A DNA stretch of 64,000 nt from Robertmurraya dakarensis. GTDB lineage: Bacteria > Bacillota > Bacilli > Bacillales > Cytobacillaceae. The position numbers and the translations under genes are program-made. Location of the stretch: NCBI RefSeq assembly GCF_900156875.1, contig NZ_LT707409.1, forward strand, positions 1,879,957 through 1,943,956. Direction: 5' to 3'. The notes beneath the pieces are model-generated. The model ran no database searches. It saw nothing but the letters and a program-made list of their open reading frames with translations, and was not told the origin of the DNA. This document shows, piece after piece, positions 51,328 through 60,638 of the stretch; position 1 is the first letter of the stretch, and the number at the start of each line of letters is the position of its first letter.

Positions 51328-52794
51328 TTAAACTGTTGCGGTTTGTTTTGGATTTGAAACCTTAGATTTTTCAATGATATCTCTTGCAATCCATACCCCA
51401 CAGGCACTAGCTTGGGCAAGTCCTCTTGTAATTCCGGCTCCATCTCCGCCCACATATAAACCACTAATTTCTGTTTCAAATCGGTCATTTAATTTTGGGC
51501 GTGCGGAGTAAAATTTCGCTTCTACACCGTAAAATAATGTATGCTCAGATGCGATGCCAGGCGAAACATGATTCAATGCCTCGGTCATTTCCACCAAGCT
51601 CTTTAATGTATTGTAAGGAAGTACAAGCCCAAGATCCCCTGGAACCGCTTCTTTTAGAGTTGGCTCAAGAAAACCTTCTTTAATACGTTTTTCAGTTGAA
51701 CGTCTTCCTTTTAAAATATCCCCATATTTTTGCACGATCAGACCGCCATTTGACAAACTATTTGCTAACCTGGAAATTTCATGTGCATATTCATTCGGCT
51801 TATCAAATGGCTCCGAGAATGTATGCGAAACTAATAAAGCAAAGTTTGTGTTATTGCTTCCAAGTTTAGGGTCTTTATATGCATGACCGTTAGCAAGCAT
51901 AATGCCGGAATGATTTTCGACAACAACATGACCTGAAGGATTGCTGCAGAAAGTACGTACTTTTGTTCCAACAGAAGTATTAAATGTAAACTTGCCTTCG
52001 TACAGATTTTCATTAATTTCTTCCATGACAATATCTGAGGTTTCAACGCGGACACCAATATCCACTTGATTATTGAGCATATGTAAACGGCGCGCTTTAA
52101 GAAGCTTAGCAAGCCAAACAGAACCATCACGGCCTGGCGCTATTACGACCTTGTCTGCGGCCAAGGTTTCACCTGTCTTTAATTGTAAACCTGTAACTTT
52201 ATGACCTTCATTCGCTTTTTCAGTGACTAAATCACTTACTTCTGTTTTAAAAGCCATGTCAATCTTACTCTGTAGGTATTCATAAATACTCTTCATAATT
52301 TCCAAATTTTGTTCTGTTCCTAGATGTCTTACTTGAGCGCGTAACAGCTTAAGGCCTGCGGCATATCCACGGCGTTCAATATCCTTCACTTTATCTGTTA
52401 GTGGGTCAGTGATACTTTTTGTTGCACCATGACTTAAGTTAATTTCGTCGACATACTTAATTAAATCGACAACTTGTGAATCTGGAAGATAATCTGTCAT
52501 CCAGCCGCCAAACTCACTTGTAATATTAAATTTCCCGTCTGAATATGCACCGGCGCCGCCGAATCCGTTTGTTATTGAACATGCAGGCAAACAACCTGCG
52601 AACTCTTTTCTACCGATTGCAGGCGGACACTTATCTATCTTTTTTTCTAATATTGGACAATTTCTTTTATAAATATCATGGCCTTTATCAATCAATAAGA
52701 CCTTGGCATCTGGCATTTTCAATGTAAGTTCATAGCAAGTAAATATACCGGCTGGTCCGGCACCAACAACAATTACATCATAATTGTTTTTCAT
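51328..52794 (-). CDS. FAD-dependent dehydrogenase (COG2509)
   Basis: 488 residues. N-terminal Rossmann loop VIVVGAGPAGIFTCYEL, a Cys-rich region (KRNCPILEKKIDKCPP and EFAGCLPACSITNGFGGAGAYSDGK), VVIAPGRDGSVWLAK and a C-terminal FAD signature GLYVGGDGAGITRGLAQASACG. This is the uncharacterised FAD-dependent dehydrogenase family, whose substrate is unknown. The four clustered cysteines are conserved-looking and could be redox active or bind a cluster. GGGGGAG precedes ATG 52794. A sigma-A promoter with PurR-like boxes lies upstream, linking it to purine regulation. Confidence 0.82.
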   Translation of the reverse strand: MKNNYDVIVVGAGPAGIFTCYELTLKMPDAKVLLIDKGHDIYKRNCPILEKKIDKCPPAIGRKEFAGCLPACSITNGFGGAGAYSDGKFNITSEFGGWMTDYLPDSQVVDLIKYVDEINLSHGATKSITDPLTDKVKDIERRGYAAGLKLLRAQVRHLGTEQNLEIMKSIYEYLQSKIDMAFKTEVSDLVTEKANEGHKVTGLQLKTGETLAADKVVIAPGRDGSVWLAKLLKARRLHMLNNQVDIGVRVETSDIVMEEINENLYEGKFTFNTSVGTKVRTFCSNPSGHVVVENHSGIMLANGHAYKDPKLGSNNTNFALLVSHTFSEPFDKPNEYAHEISRLANSLSNGGLIVQKYGDILKGRRSTEKRIKEGFLEPTLKEAVPGDLGLVLPYNTLKSLVEMTEALNHVSPGIASEHTLFYGVEAKFYSARPKLNDRFETEISGLYVGGDGAGITRGLAQASACGVWIARDIIEKSKVSNPKQTATV

Positions 52795-52847
52795 CGTTTC
52801 TCCCCCAGACGTTCTTTATATTTTTCGTCTTTTCTCAACCCTTTAAT

Positions 52848-52876
52848 AATATAACAAACTTACTATGAACGGTCAA
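52848..52876 (-). promoter_or_regulatory. Sigma-A promoter of the FAD dehydrogenase gene
   Basis: Minus strand TTGACC (52876-52871), 17-base spacer, TATATT (52853-52848). Confidence 0.7.
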
Positions 52877-52881
52877 CATCA

Positions 52882-52925
52882 AAAACCGAACTATCACTAA
52901 CGTTAACTAATAATTGTTCGTTTAA
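52882..52925. promoter_or_regulatory. Inverted pair of PurBox-like sequences
   Basis: AAAACCGAACTAT (52882-52894) fits the Bacillus PurBox AWWWCCGAACWWT exactly; ATTGTTCGTTTAA (52913-52925) is an inverted second box with two mismatches, 18 bases away. The pair lies immediately upstream of the -35 element, the usual position of PurR control regions. Confidence 0.55.
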
Positions 52926-52981
52926 TAATAAAATTATAGAAAATTAGAAACTCTCACACTTAAATATTCAAACAAGACAAA

Positions 52982-53013
52982 TAGAGGAATTACCCTGTTT
53001 AGGTAATCCCTCT
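52982..53013 (-). terminator. Terminator of yjcZ
   Basis: TAGAGGAATTACC pairs with GGTAATCCCTCTA (one mismatch) around TGTTTA; minus-strand tail is moderately T-rich. Confidence 0.75.
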
Positions 53014-53031
53014 AGCTCCTATCAGCTTATT

Positions 53032-53190
53032 TTATTTACAGTAGCTTGCACCAATGATAATCAATAAAATAAACAATACAACAATTAACACAAATCCACC
53101 GCGATATCCTCCTACATAACCTTGAGTCGGGTATCCATATCCGTAACAAGGGTCAAATCCGCAATGATTATATCCATGTCCGTAATGCAT
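53032..53190 (-). CDS. YjcZ family sporulation protein
   Basis: About 52 residues: Gly/Tyr/His/Cys-rich N-terminal part (MHYGHGYNHCGFDPCYGYGY) followed by one membrane helix (FVLIVVLFILLIIIG) and a C-terminal Tyr-Cys-Lys, the YjcZ/SscA pattern. ATG 53190 follows AAAAGGAG ten bases upstream; an ATG at 53214 lies before that site. Relatives are small spore-coat-assembly or spore membrane proteins. Monocistronic with its own terminator. Confidence 0.85.
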   Translation of the reverse strand: MHYGHGYNHCGFDPCYGYGYPTQGYVGGYRGGFVLIVVLFILLIIIGASYCK

Positions 53191-53341
53191 AGTGTTGTCA
53201 CTCCTTTTGTTCATTCGGTGTTTACACTGTTAGACTATGTACTAGGTACTTGACCTGTATATGTATTTGCCTAGTTTTCTTGAAAACAATAGGCCTTTAA
53301 CTAAAATTTGGGCTAATACCTAGGAAAAAGAGCTAGTTAAA

Positions 53342-53366
53342 CAAAAAAGCCGCAAGCTGCGGCTTT
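53342..53366 (-). terminator. Terminator of msrA-msrB
   Basis: AAAGCCGCAAGCTGCGGCTTT (53346-53366) is a perfect hairpin; minus strand continues TTTTGTTT. Confidence 0.92.
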
Positions 53367-53375
53367 GAACATTCC

Positions 53376-53816
53376 TTATTTATTCTCAAATAGTTTCTTA
53401 TACTCTCCGTATCCTTCTTCGTCTAATTTTTCCTTCGGAATAAAACGAGTAGCTGCAGAATTAATACAGTATCTTAATCCTGTCGGACCGGGGCCATCGT
53501 TGAAAACATGCCCCAGATGAGAATCTGCTGATTTACTTCGTACCTCTGTACGTATCATGAAGTGAGATGTATCCTCTTTTTCAATAATTTCTTCTTCAAT
53601 CATAGGCTTAGTAAAACTAGGCCACCCGCAGCCCGCATCAAATTTGTCTTTTGAACTGAACAACGGTTTACCACTTACAATATCTACATAAATTCCTTCT
53701 GAAAACTCATTCCAATATTCATTATGGAAAGGAGGTTCTGTCCCGTTATTTTGTGTTACTTCATATTGAATGGGCGTTAATTTCCTCTTAAGTTCCTCTT
53801 TATCTTTACTGATCAT
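53376..53816 (-). CDS. msrB: Peptide-methionine (R)-S-oxide reductase
   Basis: 146 residues, Msr[32 protein letters not shown] and the catalytic Cys in [15 protein letters not shown] 53816 lies six bases after GGGGGG and overlaps the end of msrA by eleven bases; a longer frame starting at 53876 runs inside msrA. Repairs oxidised methionine (R form). Second gene of msrA-msrB, as in B. subtilis. Confidence 0.95.
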   Translation of the reverse strand: MISKDKEELKRKLTPIQYEVTQNNGTEPPFHNEYWNEFSEGIYVDIVSGKPLFSSKDKFDAGCGWPSFTKPMIEEEIIEKEDTSHFMIRTEVRSKSADSHLGHVFNDGPGPTGLRYCINSAATRFIPKEKLDEEGYGEYKKLFENK

Positions 53817-54351
53817 GATTTTCCCCCCAATGATCTTTTTTGAATTGTTCTCTCCCCGATCCTCTGCTATATGCATTGTACCTCACTGGGTTCTTTTTAT
53901 AAAAATCCTGATGATACTCTTCCGCATTGTAGAAAGGTGTTGCTGGAAGAATCTTCGTCGCAATCTGTTTCGAAAAGCGTCCGCTATTCTCTAATTCTTG
54001 CTTTGATTTTTCAGCTAGTGCTTTTTGTTCTTCATTATGGTAAAAAATCACAGTCTGATACGATTGACCGCGATCATAAAACTGCCCCCCTGGATCGGTA
54101 GGATCAATTTGCTGCCAATACACTTGAAGAAGTGCCTCATATGAGAAAACTTCGGGATCAAATGTAATTTGAACAGCTTCATAATGCCCTGTTGTTTCAG
54201 AACACACTTCTTCATATGATGGATTTACTTTATGCCCTCCAGTATATCCCGACACTACTTTAATAATGCCAGGCTGTTGGTCAAAAGGTTTCACCATACA
54301 CCAAAAACACCCGCCAGCAAAGGTTGCAAGCTCATATGCCTTTTGTTCCAA
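53806..54351 (-). CDS. msrA: Peptide-methionine (S)-S-oxide reductase
   Basis: 181 residues. The catalytic motif GGCFWCM has its nucleophile at Cys15; [22 protein letters not shown] and [19 protein letters not shown] follow the family. TTG 54351 is the start, with AGAGGTGAT upstream. Repairs the S form of methionine sulfoxide. Overlaps msrB. Confidence 0.95.
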   Translation of the reverse strand: MEQKAYELATFAGGCFWCMVKPFDQQPGIIKVVSGYTGGHKVNPSYEEVCSETTGHYEAVQITFDPEVFSYEALLQVYWQQIDPTDPGGQFYDRGQSYQTVIFYHNEEQKALAEKSKQELENSGRFSKQIATKILPATPFYNAEEYHQDFYKKNPVRYNAYSRGSGREQFKKDHWGENHDQ

Positions 54352-54462
54352 ACAATCACCTCTTAACGAAAAACTATAGTTTGTAAAATAAGCTTACCCG
54401 AAAAAGAACTTTGTTTGCAAATATAAGATATTTCAAGCGTTTTTCGCTAATGGCCTACTTGG

Positions 54463-55038
54463 CTATTTGGTTGGTACTAACAATGTAAATTTAATATCAT
54501 CATTTCTTAAATCAAACTCACGTATTTTTACTTTTATATCACTTTTCAGTTTTAATTTATCTACAGAGAGATAAATTAACTTCTCATTAGGCTGGATCTC
54601 GACCCACTCTGGAAGTTGATACTGATCACGTATGAATTTTAGGACATATGAGACTGGCAGCTCTAATCTGCCGATGAAAATAGACTTCTGATTTAATACC
54701 AGGTCTCCATTTAGTAACGCCTCAGGTTCAAACGTTAGCTTCATTTCAAGATCCTGTGTAAAAACCTTCACTATACCATAGAGCTCCACTTCATCTTTAA
54801 GTATTACCCTGTAATCAATTGGACCCTTTGCCTCTTTCTCTATATAATGATTGATCAATTTATTTAAATCATTCTTATTAGACTGTACCTGAAACTGTAC
54901 GAATTCACCGCTGTTCACTGTCGTGGATGGCGGGAACTCTTCCTCAACAGGCTGCTGCACTAATACCAAGATTAACAAAAGAATGATCAGGATAAAACTT
55001 AAAAGGAGAAAAAAGGCCTTCTTCCATGTTATGACCAT
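54463..55038 (-). CDS. ypmS: YpmS family membrane-anchored protein
   Basis: 191 residues: one N-terminal membrane helix (about 8-27, FFLLLSFILIILLLILVLV) and an extracytoplasmic domain containing NDLNKLINHYIEKEAKGPIDY and a C-terminal FDLRNDDIKFTLLVP motif, as in YpmS. Function unknown. AAAAGGAG precedes the ATG; the gene starts one base after the ypmR stop region, so the two are coupled. Confidence 0.85.
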   Translation of the reverse strand: MVITWKKAFFLLLSFILIILLLILVLVQQPVEEEFPPSTTVNSGEFVQFQVQSNKNDLNKLINHYIEKEAKGPIDYRVILKDEVELYGIVKVFTQDLEMKLTFEPEALLNGDLVLNQKSIFIGRLELPVSYVLKFIRDQYQLPEWVEIQPNEKLIYLSVDKLKLKSDIKVKIREFDLRNDDIKFTLLVPTK

Positions 55039-55039
55039 T

Positions 55040-55867
55040 CTAATTACTCCTTTTAGTTGTTATTTTCTGAGAGGATGTCTTTTTAAACAATCTTTCTTGA
55101 ATTTGTAAATATATTTGTTCAGCCATTAATTTGTATCCATCATCATTAGGATGAAAATAATCACTGTGCAAAAGATTTCTGTCACTATTTCTAAAAACCT
55201 CTGCGACATCAACAAAATATGCCTCTGGATATTTTGCTAGTACTTTCTTGCTCGTTTCATTCCAGTCTTCCATTATTAAATCCAGTTCACGAATATCAGC
55301 AAAATATTGAAAAAACGGATTATACAAACCAACTAAATAAACTACAGCTGCAGGATTTGCTTTTTTAATCGCTCCTATAATGCCGGCTAATTGTTCTTCG
55401 TATAGAACACGCTCGTGTACGAAATCATTCAAACGGAGGTCAGAAAAATTTTCTTTTACGACTTTCATAATATCATTACCACCAGTTGTCAATATCACAA
55501 TATCAGCTGCAGTAATGGCTTTTTGTACGTCTTCTGCTTGAAGCTTGTTAAGTAGTTGTGATGTACGATGGCCGCGGACTCCTAAGTTCAATAATCTTGC
55601 ATCACGAACACCCTTCTCATTCTCAAGCCTTGCCTCTAAATAAGGCAGGTAACCGCCGCTATTCGTACTGTCTCCAACACCAAACGTTAGTGAATCTCCA
55701 ATTGATACAATATGAAAATCCTTAGGAGAGAAATCTTTTGGCAGTTCTTCCTTTAAGACATTTACAGGCTCCCTATATTTCGGAACATCTTCATTCAAAA
55801 CCGTTTTACTAGAACATGAACATAGCAGGACGGTCACCATTAAAAGAGAGGTGAATAATTTTTTCAC
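55040..55867 (-). CDS. ypmR: SGNH/GDSL hydrolase lipoprotein
   Basis: 275 residues. Lipobox LLCSC at about 14-18, then an SGNH esterase domain: GDSLTFGVGDS (Ser nucleophile), GVRGHRTSQL, TTGGNDI (oxyanion Gly and Asn) and the catalytic Asp-x-x-His in HSDYFHPNDDGY. Acts outside the membrane on unknown esters. GTG start with GAAGGTG upstream. Part of the ypmQ-R-S region. Confidence 0.9.
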   Translation of the reverse strand: MKKLFTSLLMVTVLLCSCSSKTVLNEDVPKYREPVNVLKEELPKDFSPKDFHIVSIGDSLTFGVGDSTNSGGYLPYLEARLENEKGVRDARLLNLGVRGHRTSQLLNKLQAEDVQKAITAADIVILTTGGNDIMKVVKENFSDLRLNDFVHERVLYEEQLAGIIGAIKKANPAAVVYLVGLYNPFFQYFADIRELDLIMEDWNETSKKVLAKYPEAYFVDVAEVFRNSDRNLLHSDYFHPNDDGYKLMAEQIYLQIQERLFKKTSSQKITTKRSN

Positions 55868-55917
55868 ACGTTCACCTTCCTTTTGATTTTACATTATTAT
55901 AACAAGGATTAATCCCA

Positions 55918-55948
55918 ATAAAAATAGACCTTAATCGATAAGGTCTAT
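55918..55948 (-). terminator. Terminator of ypmQ
   Basis: ATAGACCTTA (55924-55933) pairs with TAAGGTCTAT (55939-55948); minus strand continues TTTTTATTGG. Confidence 0.85.
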
Positions 55949-55961
55949 TCTCCTACAATTA

Positions 55962-56537
55962 CTACTGAAGAGCTTTCATGTCTTTAATAATTTCATCAAA
56001 AGGAATATCATTAAGTCCTGTATAAAAAGTCATAATTTTTCCCTCCTGGTCTATTAGGAAAAAATCAGTTCCATGAATAACTTGATCCTGCCCTTCAGGT
56101 TTTTTTACAAAGGTCTTAAAGTTATCAACAGCAAACTGCTCAATAAATTCCTGATCGTAACCTGTTAAGAAATGAAAGTTACTGAAATCCACATTAAACT
56201 GCTCCCCAAATTTCTTTAGTGTTTCTGGAGTATCAACTTTAGGGTCAATTGATATGGAAACAAATTCAACATTCTCAATACCTTCTTCTTTCGCCAACAT
56301 TTGCAATTTGACCATGTTAGAAGTCATCGGTAAACAAACATCATCACAATTTGTAAATATAAAATCAGCAATCCAAATCTTCCCTTTTAGATCCTTTAAT
56401 CCAAAAGGTTCTCCCTCATGATTCGTGAAAGTGAAATCTTCTATCTGCCAATTTTTAGCGTCAGGAATCCCACTTTGTCCACATCCTGTTAGGAGTACGA
56501 GAATTAATAAACTCAACAAACCCAAACGCACCCTCAT
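55962..56537 (-). CDS. ypmQ: SCO1/SenC-family copper chaperone or thioredoxin-like lipoprotein
   Basis: About 191 residues. Lipobox LLTGC, then a thioredoxin-fold Sco domain with the copper ligands FTNCDDVCLPM (CxxxC) and His in VIHGTDFFLIDQEG. Sco proteins supply copper to the CuA site of cytochrome c oxidase. ATG 56537 follows AGGTG; a TTG at 56552 is upstream of that site. Upstream of ypmR with a terminator between. Confidence 0.92.
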   Translation of the reverse strand: MRVRLGLLSLLILVLLTGCGQSGIPDAKNWQIEDFTFTNHEGEPFGLKDLKGKIWIADFIFTNCDDVCLPMTSNMVKLQMLAKEEGIENVEFVSISIDPKVDTPETLKKFGEQFNVDFSNFHFLTGYDQEFIEQFAVDNFKTFVKKPEGQDQVIHGTDFFLIDQEGKIMTFYTGLNDIPFDEIIKDMKALQ

Positions 56538-56635
56538 TTTTTTCACCTGCAATCTAATTTCGTATCGACCTCATTTTAGCAAATGTTTTTGAAGGAAGAA
56601 AGAAAAAGGTTTGACAAGAATGTGAACGAACGATA

Positions 56636-56665
56636 ATAAAAAACCTGAACATCATCGTTCAGGTT
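56636..56665 (-). terminator. Terminator of degV
   Basis: AACCTGAAC (56642-56650) pairs with GTTCAGGTT (56657-56665); minus strand continues TTTTATT. Confidence 0.9.
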
Positions 56666-56671
56666 GTTATT

Positions 56672-57523
56672 TCATTCAAAATGGTACATAAAACCCAATG
56701 CACCAGCGCCAGTATGAGTGCTTATAATCGGTGTAGTATATTGTATTTCAACATTCTCATATCCTGTTATGTCATAAATGGCCTTTTTCACTTTGAGTGC
56801 GAGCTCGAGCCCATCTGCATGAACAATCCCCACACCCTTAATCGTTTTGCCTTTCACATCATCCGCAAACTGTTTTGCTAGAAATTTCGCTGCCTGTGCT
56901 TGGCTCCTTACTTTAGTGACAGGAGTATACACTCCATCATCCAATGAAGCAATTGGCTTTATGTTCAGAAGGGATCCGATTAAACCTTTTCCTCTTCCAA
57001 TTCGTCCACCTTTAATTAAATTTTCAAGCGTATCGACATAGACAAATAATCTTGTGTTTTCACGCATTTTATCAAGAGTTTCGACAATTTCTTCTCTAGT
57101 CTTACCAGCTTGTGCCATTTTGGCTGCTTCAATTACTTGAAAAGATAACGCTTTCGATAAAAAGCGGGAATCAATTACCGTGACTTTGCCTTTTGCCATG
57201 CTCGCTGCACTTTCAGCAGATTGTACTGTCCCACTCATTCCTCCTGTCATATGGATGGAGATGACTTCGTACCCTTGCTCATGAAAGGCATCATATTTTT
57301 CCACAAAAACGCCTGCTGGAGGCTGTGAGCTTTTCGGAAGCTCTTCAGCATTTTTCATTTTCACTAAAAATTCTTGAGGAGTAATGTCAACACGATCTGT
57401 ATAAGTTTGACCATCGATATGAATGGACAAAGGTACCACTTCAATATCATATTTTTCAATCATTTCATCTACTAAATCTGCTGTTGAGTCTGTTACAATC
57501 TTAACTTTTGCCAATACATTCAC
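56672..57523 (-). CDS. degV: DegV family fatty-acid-binding protein
   Basis: 283 residues: VKIVTDSTADL at the N terminus, PKSSQPPAGVF with the TSQP-like Ser of the lipid head group site, and IKGGRIGRGKGLIGSLLNIKPI. DegV/FakB proteins bind fatty acids for phosphorylation by FakA. The start is either GTG 57523 or TTG 57511; AGGATG upstream favours neither strongly. Between ypmQ and ypmP. Confidence 0.92.
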   Translation of the reverse strand: MNVLAKVKIVTDSTADLVDEMIEKYDIEVVPLSIHIDGQTYTDRVDITPQEFLVKMKNAEELPKSSQPPAGVFVEKYDAFHEQGYEVISIHMTGGMSGTVQSAESAASMAKGKVTVIDSRFLSKALSFQVIEAAKMAQAGKTREEIVETLDKMRENTRLFVYVDTLENLIKGGRIGRGKGLIGSLLNIKPIASLDDGVYTPVTKVRSQAQAAKFLAKQFADDVKGKTIKGVGIVHADGLELALKVKKAIYDITGYENVEIQYTTPIISTHTGAGALGFMYHFE

Positions 57524-57595
57524 ATCCTAAAACTGAGGTTACCTTGTCTTATTATACATGTATATTTCGAGATTTCATTCATTCTTTACGTACAA

Positions 57596-57625
57596 ATGAA
57601 AAAAGTATCGGCTCTAACCGATACT
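57596..57625 (-). terminator. Terminator of ypmP
   Basis: AGTATCGG (57604-57611) pairs with CCGATACT (57618-57625); minus strand continues TTTTTTC. Confidence 0.88.
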
Positions 57626-57635
57626 ATCATCAAAA

Positions 57636-57887
57636 CTAAGCGTTGTTCTTAAGTTCCGGCACCTTAAAAATTTCCTCGTATATGGGCCATTTTACGACTC
57701 GTTTTAAATAATCTTTAAACGAGCAGCATTTTCTTCCTTTAATATCCTTATAAAGGATATTCATAAGTGTTTGTAAACGGAATTGGATTAAAAAATAATA
57801 ACGATGTTTCTTATCCATTACAGGAATATCAATAATTTTTACCTTCTGTCCAACAACATTTTTGAACTCTAGGCTTTTAAATAACAA
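57636..57887 (-). CDS. ypmP: DUF2535 family protein YpmP
   Basis: 83 residues from TTG 57887 (GAGG nine bases upstream), beginning MLFKSLEFKNVVGQKVKIID and ending IFKVPELKNN. The length and start agree with B. subtilis YpmP; the frame can be extended to 57965 but the extension has no ribosome site. Basic, function unknown. Confidence 0.7.
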   Translation of the reverse strand: MLFKSLEFKNVVGQKVKIIDIPVMDKKHRYYFLIQFRLQTLMNILYKDIKGRKCCSFKDYLKRVVKWPIYEEIFKVPELKNNA

Positions 57888-57989
57888 AATATCAATCCTC
57901 ATTTTCACCCGTTTGAATATATTATACCTTAATTCCCCCTCGAAATGTGTCTTAATATGATGCATTTTTTAAATTATTTTCCTAGTAAG

Positions 57990-58023
57990 ATGCAATAAAG
58001 CCATCAGTTTGTCACTGATGGCT
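57990..58023 (-). terminator. Terminator of tatC
   Basis: AGCCATCAG (57999-58007) pairs with CTGATGGCT (58015-58023); minus strand continues TTATTGC. Confidence 0.8.
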
Positions 58024-58034
58024 TATCTATTTTC

Positions 58035-58793
58035 TTATTCACTTTTGTCAACATCTTCTGCAAATTCCAGTTCCCATTCCTTTTCCTTTTTCATTTTACG
58101 CTTATAGACGATTTTGGACATATTAATACTGATTTCGTATAGGAATAACAATGGAACCGTCACTAACACGTCAGACATAATGTCGGGCGGAGAAATGACG
58201 ACTGCAATAACTACTAGGACAAAATACGCATATTTACGTATTTTCACCAATGCATACGGATTAATAACACCTAGTGATGTTAAGAACATCGCCACAACAG
58301 GAAGCTCGAATAATACACCAAAAGGCAATGTTGTATATAAGATAAATCTGAAATACTTATCGGCGGTGAAATTTGTCACTACCATATCACCGCTTAGTTC
58401 AATTAAGAAGTTTAAGATAATTGGTAATATGACAAAGTAACCAAATGCTAACCCAACGATAAACAATATAAACAAAGCAGGTATATAGGAAAGAGAAATT
58501 CTTCGTTCAATCGGCTTTAAAGCCGGTTTTACAAATAGCCATACTTGAAGTGCCAAGATTGGAATAGTTCCAGCAATTGCAATAATGGAAGCAATCATAA
58601 AATAAATCCAAATAATATCACTGGGTCCTAATACTACTAGCTTCACATCTAGATCTCGTACAAACCAACGATAAATATCCTCTACATATATAAAACCAAC
58701 AATGAAAAAAATTAGAAAAGCAGCTATCGATACAATTAGCCTTTTCCGTAATTCCTCCAAATGATCAACTAAATTCAATTCTTTATCTTCCAT
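58035..58793 (-). CDS. tatC: Sec-independent (Tat) translocase subunit TatC
   Basis: 252 residues with six membrane helices; LVDHLEELRKRLIVS at the N terminus and FVKPALKPIERR and FGYFVILPIILNFL are TatC signatures involved in twin-arginine recognition. GGAGAT precedes the ATG. With the tatA gene 74 bases upstream it forms a minimal TatA-TatC system for exporting folded proteins. Confidence 0.95.
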   Translation of the reverse strand: MEDKELNLVDHLEELRKRLIVSIAAFLIFFIVGFIYVEDIYRWFVRDLDVKLVVLGPSDIIWIYFMIASIIAIAGTIPILALQVWLFVKPALKPIERRISLSYIPALFILFIVGLAFGYFVILPIILNFLIELSGDMVVTNFTADKYFRFILYTTLPFGVLFELPVVAMFLTSLGVINPYALVKIRKYAYFVLVVIAVVISPPDIMSDVLVTVPLLFLYEISINMSKIVYKRKMKKEKEWELEFAEDVDKSE

Positions 58794-58867
58794 ATAAATC
58801 TCCTGCCAAGTAAATAATCTAATAAGTCAATTTGAAGAAAAAAAGTGTAAGATTAAGATCTCACACC

Positions 58868-59080
58868 TTATTTTGTCACCTTCGTCATTTCCTTTAATTC
58901 CTTCTTTTCTTCTTCGAATTCATCCATTACATCGCTAGTTAATTCACGAGTAGATTTTTTGAACTCACGAAGAGTCTGTCCAAAAGCGCGTCCAATTTCA
59001 GGAAGCTTTTTAGGACCAAATATAATTAATGCTAAAACTAAAATCAATATTAAACCAGGTACTCCGATGTTTGACAACAT
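58868..59080 (-). CDS. tatA: Twin-arginine translocase subunit TatA
   Basis: 70 residues: short N-terminal helix ([18 protein letters not shown]), hinge [14 protein letters not shown] and amphipathic helix, then an acidic/Lys tail. AAAGGGG precedes the ATG. It forms the pore together with TatC downstream. Confidence 0.95.
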   Translation of the reverse strand: MLSNIGVPGLILILVLALIIFGPKKLPEIGRAFGQTLREFKKSTRELTSDVMDEFEEEKKELKEMTKVTK

Positions 59081-59234
59081 GGTAGAACAACCCCTTTATT
59101 AAACTTGTAATGCTAATATGATTATAGTATCTTTTCTAAAGTTTTGGGGAAATAAACATGATTGTTCATAAGAATTTCACATTCCCTTAAAAAAATTTAC
59201 AATATGTGATGAAGTTCATTTCCCAAAATTAAAA

Positions 59235-60503
59235 TTAAATTAGCAAATTAAAAAGATCTTGATCCTTATTTACTTCCATGAAAGAAAATCCTTTCTTGTT
59301 CAGACGGTCAATTAAGCCCTGATAGTTTTCCTTTCTTTGCAGTTCAATTCCTACTAGAGCTGGACCGTTCTCTTTATTCGTTTTCTTAGTATATTCAAAT
59401 CTTGTAATATCATCAGTTGGGCCAAGAACCTCATCAAGAAACTCTCTTAACGCACCTGCTCTTTGAGGGAAATTAACGATAAAATAGTAAAGCAAGCCTT
59501 CATATAATAAAGAACGTTCTTTAATTTCCTGCATTCTGCTAATATCATTATTTCCACCGCTTATCACACAAACTACATTTTTACCTTTTATTTGATCCTT
59601 GTATAAATCAAGTGCAGCAAACGGCAAGGCACCAGCTGGTTCCGCAACAATTGCATGTTCATTGTATAATTCAAGGATTCCAGTACAAACTTTCCCTTCA
59701 GGAACAACAATAATATCATCTAGCAATTCTTTGCAGATATCAAACGTTTTGCTTCCAGGTGTGGCTACAGAAGCACCATCTACAAATTTATCAACTGATT
59801 CTAGCGTTGTCACTCCATTATGCAGCAAAGACTCCTTCATGGATGCAGCGCCAGCAGGTTCAACGCCAATCATCTTTGTATCAGGGGAAATACTCTTAAA
59901 ATAAGTACTCAAACCCGACATTAAACCTCCGCCACCGATGCTTGCAAGTACATAGTCAATCTTTTCATCACTATCATTTAAGATTTCTACGGCTACCGTA
60001 CCCTGTCCTGCGATGACCATTTCATCATTAAATGGATCGATAAAAGACCTATTTTCATCCTTTGCACAAGCAATCGCTTCACGATAAGAATCATCAAAAG
60101 TATCTCCTACTAAAACAATATCAACATTCTCTCTTCCAAACAATTCCACTTGTTTAACTTTTTGTTTAGGAGTTGTTGTTGGCATGTAAATTTTCCCATT
60201 TACCCCTAGTTGACGGCATGCATATGCAACCCCTTGAGCATGGTTTCCGGCACTTGCACACACAACACCGTTCTTTAGTGATTCTTTATCGAGCGATTTA
60301 ACCTTATAAAAAGCTCCTCTGAGCTTAAAGGAACGGACATGCTGTAAATCTTCTCTTTTTAAATATACATTACAGTCGTACTTTTCAGATAATCGTTCGT
60401 TCTTCTGTAACGGTGTATGGGCAACGATATCTTTCAACTGCTGGTATGCAATAATAATATCCTCTAATTGCACCCATTTCTTTTTTAACACTTCTTGTTC
60501 CAT
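59235..60503 (-). CDS. ilvA: Threonine ammonia-lyase (threonine dehydratase), biosynthetic
   Basis: 422 residues, the length of B. subtilis IlvA. PLP Lys in LQHVRSFKLRGAFYKV, SAGNHAQGVAY, the phosphate-cradling SIGGGGLMSGL and a C-terminal ACT-like regulatory domain (from about 335, YFIVNFPQRAGALREFL) for isoleucine/valine feedback. It makes 2-oxobutyrate for isoleucine synthesis. GAGGG precedes the ATG. A promoter with a CodY-like box lies upstream. Confidence 0.95.
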   Translation of the reverse strand: MEQEVLKKKWVQLEDIIIAYQQLKDIVAHTPLQKNERLSEKYDCNVYLKREDLQHVRSFKLRGAFYKVKSLDKESLKNGVVCASAGNHAQGVAYACRQLGVNGKIYMPTTTPKQKVKQVELFGRENVDIVLVGDTFDDSYREAIACAKDENRSFIDPFNDEMVIAGQGTVAVEILNDSDEKIDYVLASIGGGGLMSGLSTYFKSISPDTKMIGVEPAGAASMKESLLHNGVTTLESVDKFVDGASVATPGSKTFDICKELLDDIIVVPEGKVCTGILELYNEHAIVAEPAGALPFAALDLYKDQIKGKNVVCVISGGNNDISRMQEIKERSLLYEGLLYYFIVNFPQRAGALREFLDEVLGPTDDITRFEYTKKTNKENGPALVGIELQRKENYQGLIDRLNKKGFSFMEVNKDQDLFNLLI

Positions 60504-60545
60504 ATCATTTCCCTCATTTCTACCGTTAATTAATTTAATTTATAA

Positions 60546-60599
60546 ATTATATCACTTTCAGTAGTCATTTCAACCATAATAGCAAATTTTCTGTCTCTT
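60546..60599 (-). promoter_or_regulatory. ilvA promoter with CodY-like box
   Basis: Minus strand TTGAAA (60573-60568), 16-base spacer, TATAAT (60551-60546). Just upstream, AATTTTCTGTCTCTT (60585-60599, plus strand) matches the CodY box AATTTTCWGAAAATT at 11 of 15 positions. Confidence 0.5.
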
Positions 60600-60638
60600 A
60601 AAATAATTTGCAGGACATCTAATTGAGCCATAGGTTTC

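Noticed and set aside
56606-56640. Plus-strand promoter TTGACA with TAATAA
   Set aside because: The -10 box is poor and it points into the degV terminator antisense to the gene.
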